Shown: positions 1-6,761 of the stretch, one piece after another | How the letters are laid out: the number at the start of each line of letters is the position of its first letter | Numbering within the stretch: the stretch's first letter is position 1 | Assembly (NCBI GenBank): GCA_905221605.1 | Contig: CAJNDS010001644.1 | Span: 1 to 12,083, forward strand | Reading direction: 5' to 3' | DNA: 12,083 nucleotides | Source: Symbiodinium natans | Lineage: Eukaryota > Sar > Dinophyceae > Suessiales > Symbiodiniaceae | The notes under the pieces: generated by a model | The model's database searches: none | The model's input: only the letters and a program-made list of their open reading frames with translations | What the model was told of the DNA's origin: nothing | Program-made: the position numbers and the translations under genes

Positions 1-869
1 TCGGCCTGGCCATCCTCGAGAGCCAAGGCCCTAGCCTTGGCCTTGGCCTTGGTCTTGGCCTTGGCAGTCGCCTTGCCGTGCCCTTTTGCAAAGGAAGTCT
101 CGCCCTGGTCGGCACTTCCCTTGCCGAGACCCTTTGACAAGGACACCTTGCGAAGAAAGGCACCCAAGTCCTTTCCCAAGGCATCCTCCCAGCTTTTCTC
201 GTCTGCGAGCTGCTCCTCTTTGACTCTTTCCCAAGAGGACCGGTCGGAGACACTGTGGCGGCCCACGAAGTCTTGAGTGTCCTTGTACTCGTAGAGCCCT
301 GGGGTTGTCGGGTCTTCTCGCCAGATGAGCCTCCCGGACTCGATGAGCATGCCCTGCTCCGCCTCGGTCCATTTGCCATCGACCTGCTTCTGCGAGAGCC
401 ACTTGTCCTTTCTCTCAAGGGTACTCTTTGCCTCGCGGCTGTGTTTCTCAACAGCATAGGTTGGGCTCTTTCGCAAGAACCAGGACAAGATGGCCTCGCC
501 CTTTTCTTTCTTGCTCAGCTGCTCGTGCTCACCCTTTTCCGAGGGGTTGTTGTTGAGGTAGGTCTTGTGCTTCTGCCACAGGCCCTGCTTCTCGGCGGGG
601 GTGACGACCTGTCCCAAGGCCTCTGTGGCTGCCTCGACATCCTCGGGATTCTCGGCAGCAATGGCGGCGACCTTCTCCTTGAGGGACATCTCCTTGAGGG
701 CTTGCAGCTTCTCATCGGTGAGGCCTGCCCCCTTTGCCAAGGAGGCCTTCTTTCTCAAGGGCTCCAAGCCCTCTTCCGAGGGCGAACCGCTTGGTCGCTT
801 CTTGGCTTCGGTACCCTTTGGCAAGGGTGCATCTTCGGCTGCTGCTGGCTTCTTCATCTTAGGTGCCAT
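1..869 (-). CDS. Lys/Ala-rich hypothetical protein, 5' part, runs off left edge
   Basis: The minus strand is open from an ATG at 869-867 to the window edge (289 codons, no stop), and an in-frame TGA lies upstream at 893-891. The ATG sits in GCCATGG, a good eukaryotic initiation context. No intron is seen. The N-terminus (about residues 1-50) is Lys/Pro/Ala-rich. A middle region (about 95-215) looks folded, with segments such as ILSWFLRKSPTYAVEKHSRE, regularly spaced Trp (98, 130, 157, 167, 183, 213) and GLYEYKDTQDFVGRHS. The C-terminal end visible here (about 260-280) is a Lys-Ala tract. The peptides PLPKG (15-19), SLAKG (43-47), SLSKG (243-247) and SFAKG (259-263) are the translations of short inverted repeats in the DNA. 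I recall similar middle regions in Symbiodinium hypothetical proteins but cannot name a family. Function is unknown; the basic ends suggest nucleic-acid contact only weakly. The 3' end lies outside the window. Confidence 0.82.
   Translation of the reverse strand, partial: MAPKMKKPAAAEDAPLPKGTEAKKRPSGSPSEEGLEPLRKKASLAKGAGLTDEKLQALKEMSLKEKVAAIAAENPEDVEAATEALGQVVTPAEKQGLWQKHKTYLNNNPSEKGEHEQLSKKEKGEAILSWFLRKSPTYAVEKHSREAKSTLERKDKWLSQKQVDGKWTEAEQGMLIESGRLIWREDPTTPGLYEYKDTQDFVGRHSVSDRSSWERVKEEQLADEKSWEDALGKDLGAFLRKVSLSKGLGKGSADQGETSFAKGHGKATAKAKTKAKAKARALALEDGQA
82..828 (-). repeat. Eleven short hairpin motifs inside the first gene
   Basis: Inverted repeats of the CCCTT-N4-AAGGG type lie at 82-94, 131-142, 146-160, 170-181, 224-237, 407-420, 467-478, 532-545, 731-742, 768-783 and 813-828. 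The best are GCCCTC-TTCC-GAGGGC at 768-783 and ACCCTT-TGGC-AAGGGT at 813-828, each with a perfect 6-bp stem. The one at 224-237 has arms CTCTT/AAGAG, a paired substitution relative to CCCTT/AAGGG. Those at 146-160 and 407-420 have longer loops (7 and 6 bases), so they are weaker. All are in coding sequence and none introduces a stop in the gene frame. Confidence 0.7.
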
Positions 870-1016
870 GGCAATGAAAGGATATAGAGATCAATGAGGT
901 ACAATAGGCTTGACACGGGATGCTGCATGTTCTCACGAAGTGCTCCCTCCCCCCCGTCTCTGTCCCAGCTGCACCTCTACTCTCACCAGTCCTCCTTTGC
1001 ATCTATTGTTTGCTTT
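870..1016 (-). other. 5' flank of the first gene
   Basis: This 147-bp non-repetitive stretch lies between the start codon at 869 and the telomere-like repeats. On the minus strand it carries several AG dinucleotides after short pyrimidine runs (for example around 927) that could accept the dinoflagellate spliced leader, but none stands out. No hairpin of the dispersed type and no TATA box is seen. It probably contains the leader and perhaps the promoter. Confidence 0.35.
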
Positions 1017-2220
1017 CAGGTTTAGGGTTTAGGGTTGAGGGTTTAGGGCAAAGCTGCCCCGGTGAAACTCTAAAACGTTCAGGGTAGCCTGAAACACTAT
1101 ATAAAGGGTTTTAGAGTTGAGGGTTGAGGGTTTTGGGTTTAGGGTTCAGGGCAAGGCTGCCCCTCTCAAACTCTAAAACCTTCAGGGTTGCCGGAAACAC
1201 TAAAGGGTTTTAGGGTTTGGAGTCGAGGGTTTTGGGCTTAGGATTCAGGGTTTAGGGTTCAGGGCAAGGCTGCCCCTCTAAAACTCTACAACCTTCAGGG
1301 TTGCCGGAACCACTAAAGGTTTTTAGGGTTTAGGGTTGAGGGCTTAGGGCTTAGGGCTTAGGATTTAGGGTTTAGGGTTCAGGGCAAGGCTGCCCTTTAA
1401 ACCCTAAATCCTAAACCCTAAACCCTAAACTTCCCTCGGGTTGGCGCTTTAAACGTACCTCCTCTATAATCAGTATTTGGAAAACAGATGTTTCTATTTT
1501 ATTCGCTTATTTTTGTCAGGTGTTTTCCAATATTTTTTTAACTCTTAACACTAAACCCTAAACCCTAAACCCTAAACCCTAAACACTCCATCAGAAATAT
1601 AAAATTCTAAAACTCGAAAACCTTCAGGGTTGCCGGAAACACTAAAGGGTTTTAGGGTTTAGGGTTGAGGTCTTAGGGCGTAGGGTTTAGGATTTAGGGT
1701 TTAGGGTTCAGGCTGCCCCTTAAACCCTAAGCCCTAAGCCCTAAACCCTAAACTTCCCTCGGGTTGGCGCTTTAAAAGTACCTCCTCTATAATCAGTATT
1801 TGGAAAATAGATGTTTCTATTTTATTCGCACATTTTTGTCAGGTGTTTTCCAATATTTTTTAACCCTAAACACTAAACCCTAAACCCTAAACCCTAAACC
1901 CTAAACCCTAAACCCTAAACACTCAATCAGAAATATAAATTCTAAAACTCGAAAACCTTCAGGGTTGCCGGAAACACTAAAGGGTTTTAGGGTTTAGGGT
2001 TGACGGCTTAGGGCTTAGGGTTTAGGATTTAGGGTTTAGGGTTCAGGGCACGGCTGCTCCTCTAAAACTCTAAAACCTTCGGGGTTGCCGGAAACACTAA
2101 AGGGTTTTATAGGGTTTAGGGTTGAGGACTTAGGGCTTAGGGTTTAGAATTTAGGGCTTAGGGTTTAGGGCAAGGCTGCCCCGCGGAAACTCTAAAACCT
2201 TCAGGGCTGGCTGAAACACT
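1017..2220. repeat. Telomere-like (TTTAGGG) array with an embedded repeating unit
   Basis: The block is built of TTTAGGG and variants (TTGAGGG, CTTAGGG, TTCAGGG) on the plus strand, with inverted CCCTAAA runs at about 1395-1430, 1550-1588, 1722-1753 and 1862-1920 (the last has eight near-perfect units). A longer unit recurs about eight times: CAGGGCAAGGCTGCCCC, then TCTAAAAC repeats, then CCTTCAGGGTTGCCGGAAAC, then ACTAAAGGGTTTTAGGG. TTTAGGG is the telomere unit reported for dinoflagellates and plants. The degeneracy and inversions argue for interstitial repeats rather than a live chromosome end. No coding region is seen. Confidence 0.85.
1431..1990 (+). repeat. Direct duplication, period about 323-335 bp
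   Basis: The segment from TTCCCTCGGGTTGGCGC at 1431 to about 1660 is repeated from 1754 to about 1990. Both copies contain the same non-telomeric core (CTCCTCTATAATCAGTATTT, ATGTTTCTATTTTATTCGC, TTGTCAGGTGTTTTCCAATA), followed by a CCCTAAA run and CAGAAATATAAA. Differences are a few substitutions and different CCCTAAA copy numbers (offset 323 at the start, 335 at the end). It looks like a tandem segmental duplication that later expanded in its telomere-like part. Confidence 0.85.
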
Positions 2221-2587
2221 AGGATTGCCCTTAAAACCCTGTGAAAAATATACCTGGCTCCTCTGAAACCCAGCAAGGGAACGTATAAAATGTCCCAAGG
2301 GCCTTCCGAACCTAAACGCCTTCAACCCTCAACCCCAAACCGAAAACCCGAAACATCAAACCGTAGGCCCTAGAACTGTCAAACCTTCAACCGTACTAAG
2401 TGCCTGCAGCACCTCCCCTTAAGGCCGAAGCCCCAAGTCCCAAAACCCTCTGCCCTCCCCCCCACCCGTCCCTCCCAATCCAGCAGTCTCCTGTGGGCAG
2501 GTGTGCTGCATGTCATGCACACCCTAAACCCTAAACCCTAAACCCTCAACCCTATACCTTATACGGTTTAGGGTTAAGGGTTTAGGG
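2221..2587. other. Non-coding spacer with decayed telomere-like repeats
   Basis: Most of this stretch is degenerate C-rich telomere-like sequence. Between about 2390 and 2520 it is less repetitive (CCTGCAGCACCTCCCC, GTGCTGCATGTCATGCAC). At 2521-2587 a CCCTAAA run meets a TTTAGGG run tail to tail around TATACCTTATACGG. I see no gene. Confidence 0.6.
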
Positions 2588-2654
2588 TTGAGACTGTATA
2601 TGTGTGTGTGCTCTATACATAATATAGCACGCCATATCTCGATCAAAAAGTATC

Positions 2655-2775
2655 TGTATGTACATATAGACATAGAGTATATGTATATAAATAAATATAT
2701 ATATATATATTTATATTTATATATATATATATATTTATATCATTTAGATAACTACATATATATATATATAAATCT
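2655..2775. repeat. TA-rich microsatellite tract
   Basis: Runs of TATATA interrupted by TTTATA and ACATATA fill this tract. Short open frames across it encode only I/Y repeats and are not genes. Confidence 0.9.
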
Positions 2776-2790
2776 AAACCAAAAAACTTT

Positions 2791-2804
2791 CCCTTTGACA
2801 AGGG
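2791..2804 (-). repeat. Hairpin motif between TA and GA microsatellites
   Basis: CCCTT-TGAC-AAGGG, a perfect 5-bp stem. It lies between the TA tract and the GA run. Confidence 0.7.
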
Positions 2805-2810
2805 CAGCAG

Positions 2811-2812
<2 letters not shown>

Positions 2813-2876
<64 letters not shown>

Positions 2877-2933
2877 CGGACAGAGACACAGACACACAGA
2901 CAGAGAGGCACACACACACACACACACACACAC
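2813..2933. repeat. GA and CA microsatellites
   Basis: An uninterrupted GA run covers 2813-2870. GACA-type sequence follows, then a CA run at about 2909-2933. No gene. Confidence 0.95.
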
Positions 2934-2936
2934 CTT

Positions 2937-2952
2937 GCCCTTTCACAAGGGC
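2937..2952 (-). repeat. Hairpin motif after the CA run
   Basis: GCCCTT-TCAC-AAGGGC, a perfect 6-bp stem whose minus-strand loop is GTGA. It starts a few bases after the CA run ends. Confidence 0.75.
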
Positions 2953-2984
2953 TGGGCGGGGCCTTGGCCACTTGAAGGGTCCGG

Positions 2985-3236
2985 TTGCGGTTTAGGGTTT
3001 AGGGATTCCAGCCTAAACCCTAAACCCAAATCCTGAACACCCCAAACAGCCTAAACACCGCAAACATCCCACGCCTAAACCCAAAATCCAAATCCTAAAC
3101 ACACTAAGCAGCCTAAACGCCGTAAGCGCCCCAAGCTCTGAACCCTAAACACCGTAAACCCGAAACCCTAAATCCTAAACTCTGAACCCTGAACCCTGAA
3201 CCCTGAACCCTAAACCACCACGAAAACCAAAGTAAT
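2985..3236 (-). repeat. Degenerate CCCTAAA/CCCTGAA repeats
   Basis: After a short TTTAGGG stretch (about 2990-3005) the orientation flips to CCTAAACCC, CCTAAACACC and CCCTGAA variants up to about 3215. No gene. Confidence 0.8.
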
Positions 3237-3422
3237 CACGTAAAAAAAGACACACATGATGAAATATGACGAAACATGATGAAACATGATGAAATATGAT
3301 GAAATCCTGTATTTTCATCATATTCCATCATATTTCATCATGTTTCATCATGTTTCATCATGTTTCATCATGTTTCATCATGTTTCATCATGTGTGTGTG
3401 TGTGCGTGCGTTTTTTTACGTG
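3237..3422. repeat. 186-bp foldback element with simple-repeat arms
   Basis: The ends are a perfect 12-bp inverted repeat: CACGTAAAAAAA at 3237-3248 and TTTTTTTACGTG at 3411-3422. Inside, the left arm carries ACACAC then ATGATGAAAC/T decamers (3251-3307). The right arm carries the complementary TTTCATCATG decamers (about 3313-3392) then a GT run. The whole sequence can fold on itself with a short turn near 3305-3315; the right arm has more decamers than the left. This could be a MITE-like foldback element or a hairpin-expanded microsatellite. No clear target-site duplication was found. Confidence 0.75.
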
Positions 3423-3497
3423 TTTTTTTGGGGGTGCTACTGCAGTATCCACAATCATACAACAGACCCTCAACCTGAACTTCAAAAGGGACCTTTT

Positions 3498-4110
3498 GGG
3501 TTTGGGGTTTGGGGTCTGGGTTTAGGATTTAGGGTTTAGGGCTTTCAGTCTTGGGTGCTTTGAGGGTGGGTTTCGGGTCGAGGGTTGCAGTGCTTCAGGG
3601 TTTGGGGTGTCGGTGTAATCCTTTCGGTAACCCTGATCCCCAAACCCTCAAACGTAAACCCTGCCCTACACCCTTTTGTTTTGGGGTTTGGTTTTAGGGT
3701 TTGGGGTCTGGGGTTTAGGGTTTAGGGTGTAGGGTTTAGGGTTTAGGGCTTTCAGTGTTGGATGCTTTGAGGGTGGGTTTCGGGTCGAGGGTTGCAGTGC
3801 TTCAGGGTTTGGGGTGTGGGTGTCATCCTTTTCGGGAACCCTGATCCCCAAACCCTCAAACGTAAACCCTGCCCTAAACCCTTCTGTTTTGGGGTTTGGT
3901 TTTAGGGTTTGGGGTTTGGGGTCTGGGGTTTAGGGTTTAGGGCTTTCAGTGTTGGATGCTTTGAGGGTGAGTTTCGGGTCGAGGGTTGCAGTGCTTCAGG
4001 TTTGGGGTGTCGGTCTAATCCTTTCGGGAACCCTGATCCCCAAACCCTCAAACGTAAACCCTGCCCTAAACCCTTCTGTTTTGGGGCTCGCGGTTTAGGG
4101 TTCGGGGCGT
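3498..4110 (+). repeat. Three tandem units of about 195-207 bp in telomere-like sequence
   Basis: The same unit occurs three times, marked by GGGCTTTCAG at about 3540, 3747 and 3941 (offsets 207 and 194). Each copy carries GGGTGCTTTGAGGGTG or a near match, GGGTCGAGGGTTGCAGTGC, ATCCTTTCGG and CCCTGATCCCCAAACCC, then ends in a CCCTAAACCCTTCTGTTTTG-like stretch. Flanking sequence is TTTAGGG/TTTGGGG variants. Open frames across it are short and repetitive, so I call no gene. Confidence 0.85.
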
Positions 4111-4545
4111 TGGGTTCTAGGGTTTGGGCTTGAGGGTTCCTGCATGAGCCCCAGGCCCCAAAACAGCAGAAGACAAAACCCAGAACCCTTGAGTCCTCAA
4201 AACCCTGAGACCCTAAACCCCTAAACTCCTGAACCCTAAACCCCTAACCCGAAAACCCAACACCCAAACCCTAGAACCTTGAACTCTACACCCCACCCTA
4301 AACCCTAAACCCTACAGCCTAAACCCTATACCCTACATCCAGACGATGTCCATCTTTTGGCGGGCTCGGTCGCTGCTCAACTGAGCTAAGCTCAGGGTGG
4401 ACCTAGTATGCCCAGGAATGCTGTGCCCACCCGCTTTTATAATACAAAAACCTATACCCTAGACCCTAAAGCCTAAACCCCTAAACCCCTAAACCCCTAA
4501 ATCCTACACCCTAAACCCTAAACCCCAAACCCTACATATGCTTTA
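4111..4545. repeat. CCCTAAA-type repeats with a unique island at 4341-4445
   Basis: C-rich telomere-like variants (CCCTAAACCCC, CCTATACCC) fill 4180-4335 and 4446-4535. Between them lies about 105 bp of unique sequence. It contains the near-palindrome CTGAGCT-A-AGCTCAG at 4381-4395 and, on the minus strand, AGCTTAGCTCAGTTGAGCAG, which resembles a tRNA D-arm. No gene is supported. Confidence 0.6.
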
Positions 4546-4603
4546 TATGTTTCAAAAAACCGAAAACGTACGGCACATCATATCCCCTTTCATGCCAAGG
4601 AGG

Positions 4604-4723
4604 CTACTTTCCCTTTTAAAGGGGCGCCCAAAAGAAAACTACCACCCCTTTTTCCAGGGGAGACTACTTCCCCTTTTCAAGGGGTGCTCAAAAGAATACT
4701 ACGACCCCTTTTTCAAGGGGGCT
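4604..4723 (-). repeat. Two 60-bp tandem units, each with two hairpin motifs
   Basis: CTACTT at 4604 and at 4664 start two units of exactly 60 bp. Each unit holds a first hairpin (4611-4623 CCCTTT-T-AAAGGG; 4670-4684 CCCCTT-TTC-AAGGGG), the spacer CCAAAAGAAAACTAC or TCAAAAGAATACTAC, and a second hairpin (4645-4660 CCCCTTTTTCCAGGGG; 4705-4720 CCCCTT-TTTC-AAGGGG). The right-hand unit overlaps the stop codon of the five-exon gene, so the block is probably at its 3' end or in its 3' UTR. Confidence 0.8.
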
Positions 4724-6645
4724 GGAGAAGCTCCTCGACCACGGCAGTCAGGTCGGTGTACTTCGTCCCGGTCCACCAGGAGTGCCTCATGTGCTTGGTG
4801 GTGATGGGGTACAGCTCCATGCCCATCCTCGAGGCCTCCCGGCAGATCTCTTGGTTGTCGTCCACCAACATCTTCAGCCCTTTTGCAAGGGCACTGTGGA
4901 CCTTGCCACCTGAGCCAGTTCGCTGGGTCACCACCTCCCAGCCCTCCAGCGTCCCGGGAAAGGCAGCCCTCAGTGGTGCCAGCACTTGCTGCAGCAGTCT
5001 CTCCGTCCTGGGCTGGTTCCCGGTTTAGGGTTTAAGGGTTCTGGGTTTATGGGCTACTAGGGTGGTGTATTATATGGAGGACCCATAGAATAGGAGTACA
5101 AAACGGCTTCCACAGTAAGACCAGTCTCGACCTCTGTCGCTTTCTGCCAGTCATCGAAATGACCCAAACTCGGTAGCGATGGCAGGCCAGCAGCTTCTTG
5201 AAGGCGGTCTTCTCCTTGTCCTGCAGTACAGCAGACCCCTAGACCCAGGCCCCTAAACCCTAGACCCTAAACCCTAAACCCTAAAGCCAAACCCTAAACT
5301 CTAACGCCTAAACCCCAAACCCCAAACCCCAAACCCTAAACCCTAAACTCTAAACCCTAAAGCCTAAACCCTTAACCCTTAACCCTAAACCCTAACCCCT
5401 ACACAGAAAACAAAAAAGCATTGCTGGTTCAAGTGTCAGGTCCCTGATGTAGGTTTCATTGCCGAACTGCAAGACGTTGTGCCAGTCAATACAGATCCCC
5501 TTTTGCAAGGGGTTGGCAATGGCCACGGTTACAGGGATGTGCTGCTCCGGGTTCAGCAGCTCCAGGCCCTCTTCCGAGGGTGCCAGTGGCCCAGAGGAAA
5601 GAGAAGAAGCATCATCTGTATCCATCCTCCAGGGTTAGGGTTCGGGGTTTAGGGTTCCGGGTTTAGGGTTCAAGGTTAACCCTACACCCTCAACCCTCAA
5701 CCCTAAACCCTAAACCCTAAACCCTAAACCCTAAACCCTAAACCCTAAACCCTAGCTAAACTTGAGGGTTGAGGGTTAAGGGTTTAAGGTTTGGGAGGAG
5801 GGGTTTAAGGTTTGGGGTTTCAGGTTTGGACAGGCCAGCATGCCTCTGGGGAGGGGCCTTGGCCGGGATGGCCTTTGCAGGGGCCTTGCCTGGAGGCGAC
5901 TTGTTGGGCGGGCAGGCCTTGCCGGTAGCACTGGGTGGGGGGTCTTTGGCGATGGCCTTCGGCATGGCCAGACTGACGGCGGCCTTGGGCATCAAACCCT
6001 TTGGCAAGGGTGGTTGGGCGGGGCTTTGCTGGCTGAGTCGCCTCTGGCTGAGCTGCCTGGGCTGGCTGGGCTGCCTGGGCTGGCTGGGCTGGCTGGGCTG
6101 TCTGGGCTGGCTGGGCTGGCCCTTGCCTTTACCCTTTTGCAAGGGTGCTTGCCCACCAACATGCTGCCAGCCGTGGTCTCGTGTCCAGGTCCACTCACGA
6201 TCGTCCCGGGATCGTGCTCGCTCCTCTCTGTGCTCCCGCCGGGCCGGGAAGTCCTACAGGGAGTTTTTAGGGTTTAGGGTCTAGGGCTTAGGGGTTCAGG
6301 GCTGAGGAGCCAACCCTAAAACCCTGCAGGCCCTTAAACAGTAGAACACATAAACCCTCCAACCCAACACCCTAAAACCCTAAAACAAAACAAAAAGCAA
6401 CAACCCTGGCACCCTGAAACCCTGAATCCCTTTTGCAAGGGAGAAGGGCCCCGTGCAGCCTCCCACCGCCAGTCGCGGTCGGTCCACCAGCTGTTCCACC
6501 AGTGCCAGACGTCGTTCTCCAACTGGTCGGCAGCCTGGTCTCGCCTCCTCTCCTGCCTGGCTCGGCTCGTCGTGCCCGTGCCTGCAGGTCGGCCTTGCCG
6601 GTTCTGACCAGGGCCAGCACGGTGAGGCTCGCGAGCGCCAGACAT
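4713..6645 (-). CDS. Five-exon gene: Trp-rich N-terminus, low-complexity linker, HAD-like domain
   Basis: Proposed exons, in coding order: 6645-6421, 6253-5844, 5626-5443, 5220-5132 and 5007-4713. They total 1203 nt, keep one open frame and give 400 aa. Residues 1-75 include W47, W49, W50, W53, W54, W59 and W61. Residues 76-110 continue Arg- and Trp-rich (EWTWTRDHGWQHVGG). Residues 117-160 are Q-P-S/R repeats and about 160-211 are Lys/Ala/Pro-rich. Residues 213-400 resemble a HAD-superfamily hydrolase: motif I DWHN at 259-262 after a hydrophobic strand, motif II VWVIS with S295, a Lys at 338 in GSGGK, and motif IV LVDDN at 351-354. Classical motif I is DxD; here the second Asp is His261, so phosphatase activity is doubtful. 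The start is the first ATG; the frame stays open upstream to about 6708, so an earlier exon is possible. Exons 1-2 and 3-5 could be two genes, since exon 3 also begins with an ATG (5625); matching phase and the AG|G junction favour one. Confidence 0.68.
5008..5131 (-). other. Intron 4 of the five-exon gene
   Basis: The donor is CAGAG|GTCGAG and the acceptor CAGCCCAG|GACG; phase 2, rebuilding an Arg codon; 124 bp. It contains a short telomere-like stretch around 5021-5050. It joins the HAD motif II exon to the exon with motifs III and IV. Confidence 0.65.
5221..5442 (-). other. Intron 3 of the five-exon gene (GA donor)
   Basis: The donor is ATCAGG|GACCT and the acceptor GTACTGCAG|GAC; phase 0; 222 bp. 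About 5245-5400 is CCCTAAA-type repeat on the plus strand. No GT donor fits the frame here. GA donors are known in dinoflagellates, but this exact boundary is inferred. Confidence 0.5.
5627..5843 (-). other. Intron 2 of the five-exon gene (GC donor)
   Basis: The donor is CAGAG|GCATG and the acceptor TGGAG|GATGG; phase 2; 217 bp. The middle is an almost pure run of eight CCCTAAA units on the plus strand (about 5698-5755), flanked by inverted TTTAGGG-type repeats. The GAG acceptor is weaker than the others, so this is the least certain junction. Confidence 0.5.
6254..6420 (-). other. Intron 1 of the five-exon gene
   Basis: On the minus strand the donor is AGG|GTTTC and the acceptor CTGTAG|GAC; phase 0; 167 bp. 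The interior is telomere-like sequence, CCCTAAA type at one end and TTTAGGG type at the other, so it can fold back. No coding sequence is seen. Confidence 0.65.
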
Positions 6646-6650
6646 GGCGC

Positions 6651-6711
6651 GCCCTTGCGAAAGGGCAGTCCCTTTCACGAGGGACTCGAGGAGGCACCCC
6701 TTTTGCAAGGG
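6651..6711 (-). repeat. Three hairpins in the 5' leader of the HAD-like gene
   Basis: GCCCTT-GCGA-AAGGGC (6651-6666), GTCCCTT-TCAC-GAGGGAC (6668-6685, one G-T pair) and CCCTT-TTGC-AAGGG (6698-6711) lie in a row directly upstream of the start codon at 6645. The nearest ends five bases from the ATG. The first has its GNRA-like loop on the plus strand, unlike the rest. Confidence 0.75.
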
Positions 6712-6714
6712 AGA

Positions 6715-6716
<2 letters not shown>

Positions 6717-6759
<43 letters not shown>
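6717..6759. repeat. TA microsatellite
   Basis: A pure TA run, starting a few bases after the hairpin at 6698-6711, on the 5' side of the HAD-like gene. Confidence 0.95.

Positions 6760-6761
<2 letters not shown>

Larger units (their letters stand above)
4877..6442 (-). repeat. Six hairpin motifs in exons of the HAD-like gene
   Basis: Perfect stems: GCCCTT-TTGC-AAGGGC at 4877-4892, CCCCTT-TTGC-AAGGGG at 5497-5512, CCCTC-TTCC-GAGGG at 5567-5580, ACCCTT-TGGC-AAGGGT at 5996-6011, ACCCTT-TTGC-AAGGGT at 6131-6146 and TCCCTT-TTGC-AAGGGA at 6427-6442. All lie in exons and none in the four introns. They are translated as ALAKG, PLQKG, PSEEG, PLPKG, PLQKG and PLQKG. Two sit just before the strands carrying HAD motif I and motif IV. 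Confidence 0.8.

Noticed and set aside
255-887. Long plus-strand open frame of 210 codons
   Set aside because: It is the antisense of the minus-strand gene at 1-869 in the same codon register; codon use and protein composition (Leu-rich) look like a shadow.
1017-2600. Functional chromosome end (telomere)
   Set aside because: Repeats are degenerate, flip orientation and are flanked by genes on both sides, so they are interstitial.
2588-2995. Open frames across TA, GA and CA runs
   Set aside because: The translations are only dipeptide repeats from microsatellites.
3481-3497. AAAAGGGACCTTTTGGG as another hairpin motif
   Set aside because: Arms are in the opposite order (AAAGG...CCTTT) and there is no four-base loop, so it does not fit the family.
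4341-4445. tRNA gene on the minus strand
   Set aside because: Only a D-arm-like segment is present; I find no T-arm GTTCGA sequence, no good anticodon stem and no 7-bp acceptor stem.
5769-6284. Plus-strand frames rich in Gly/Leu/Trp
   Set aside because: They are antisense of the second exon (Q-P-S repeats) of the five-exon gene.
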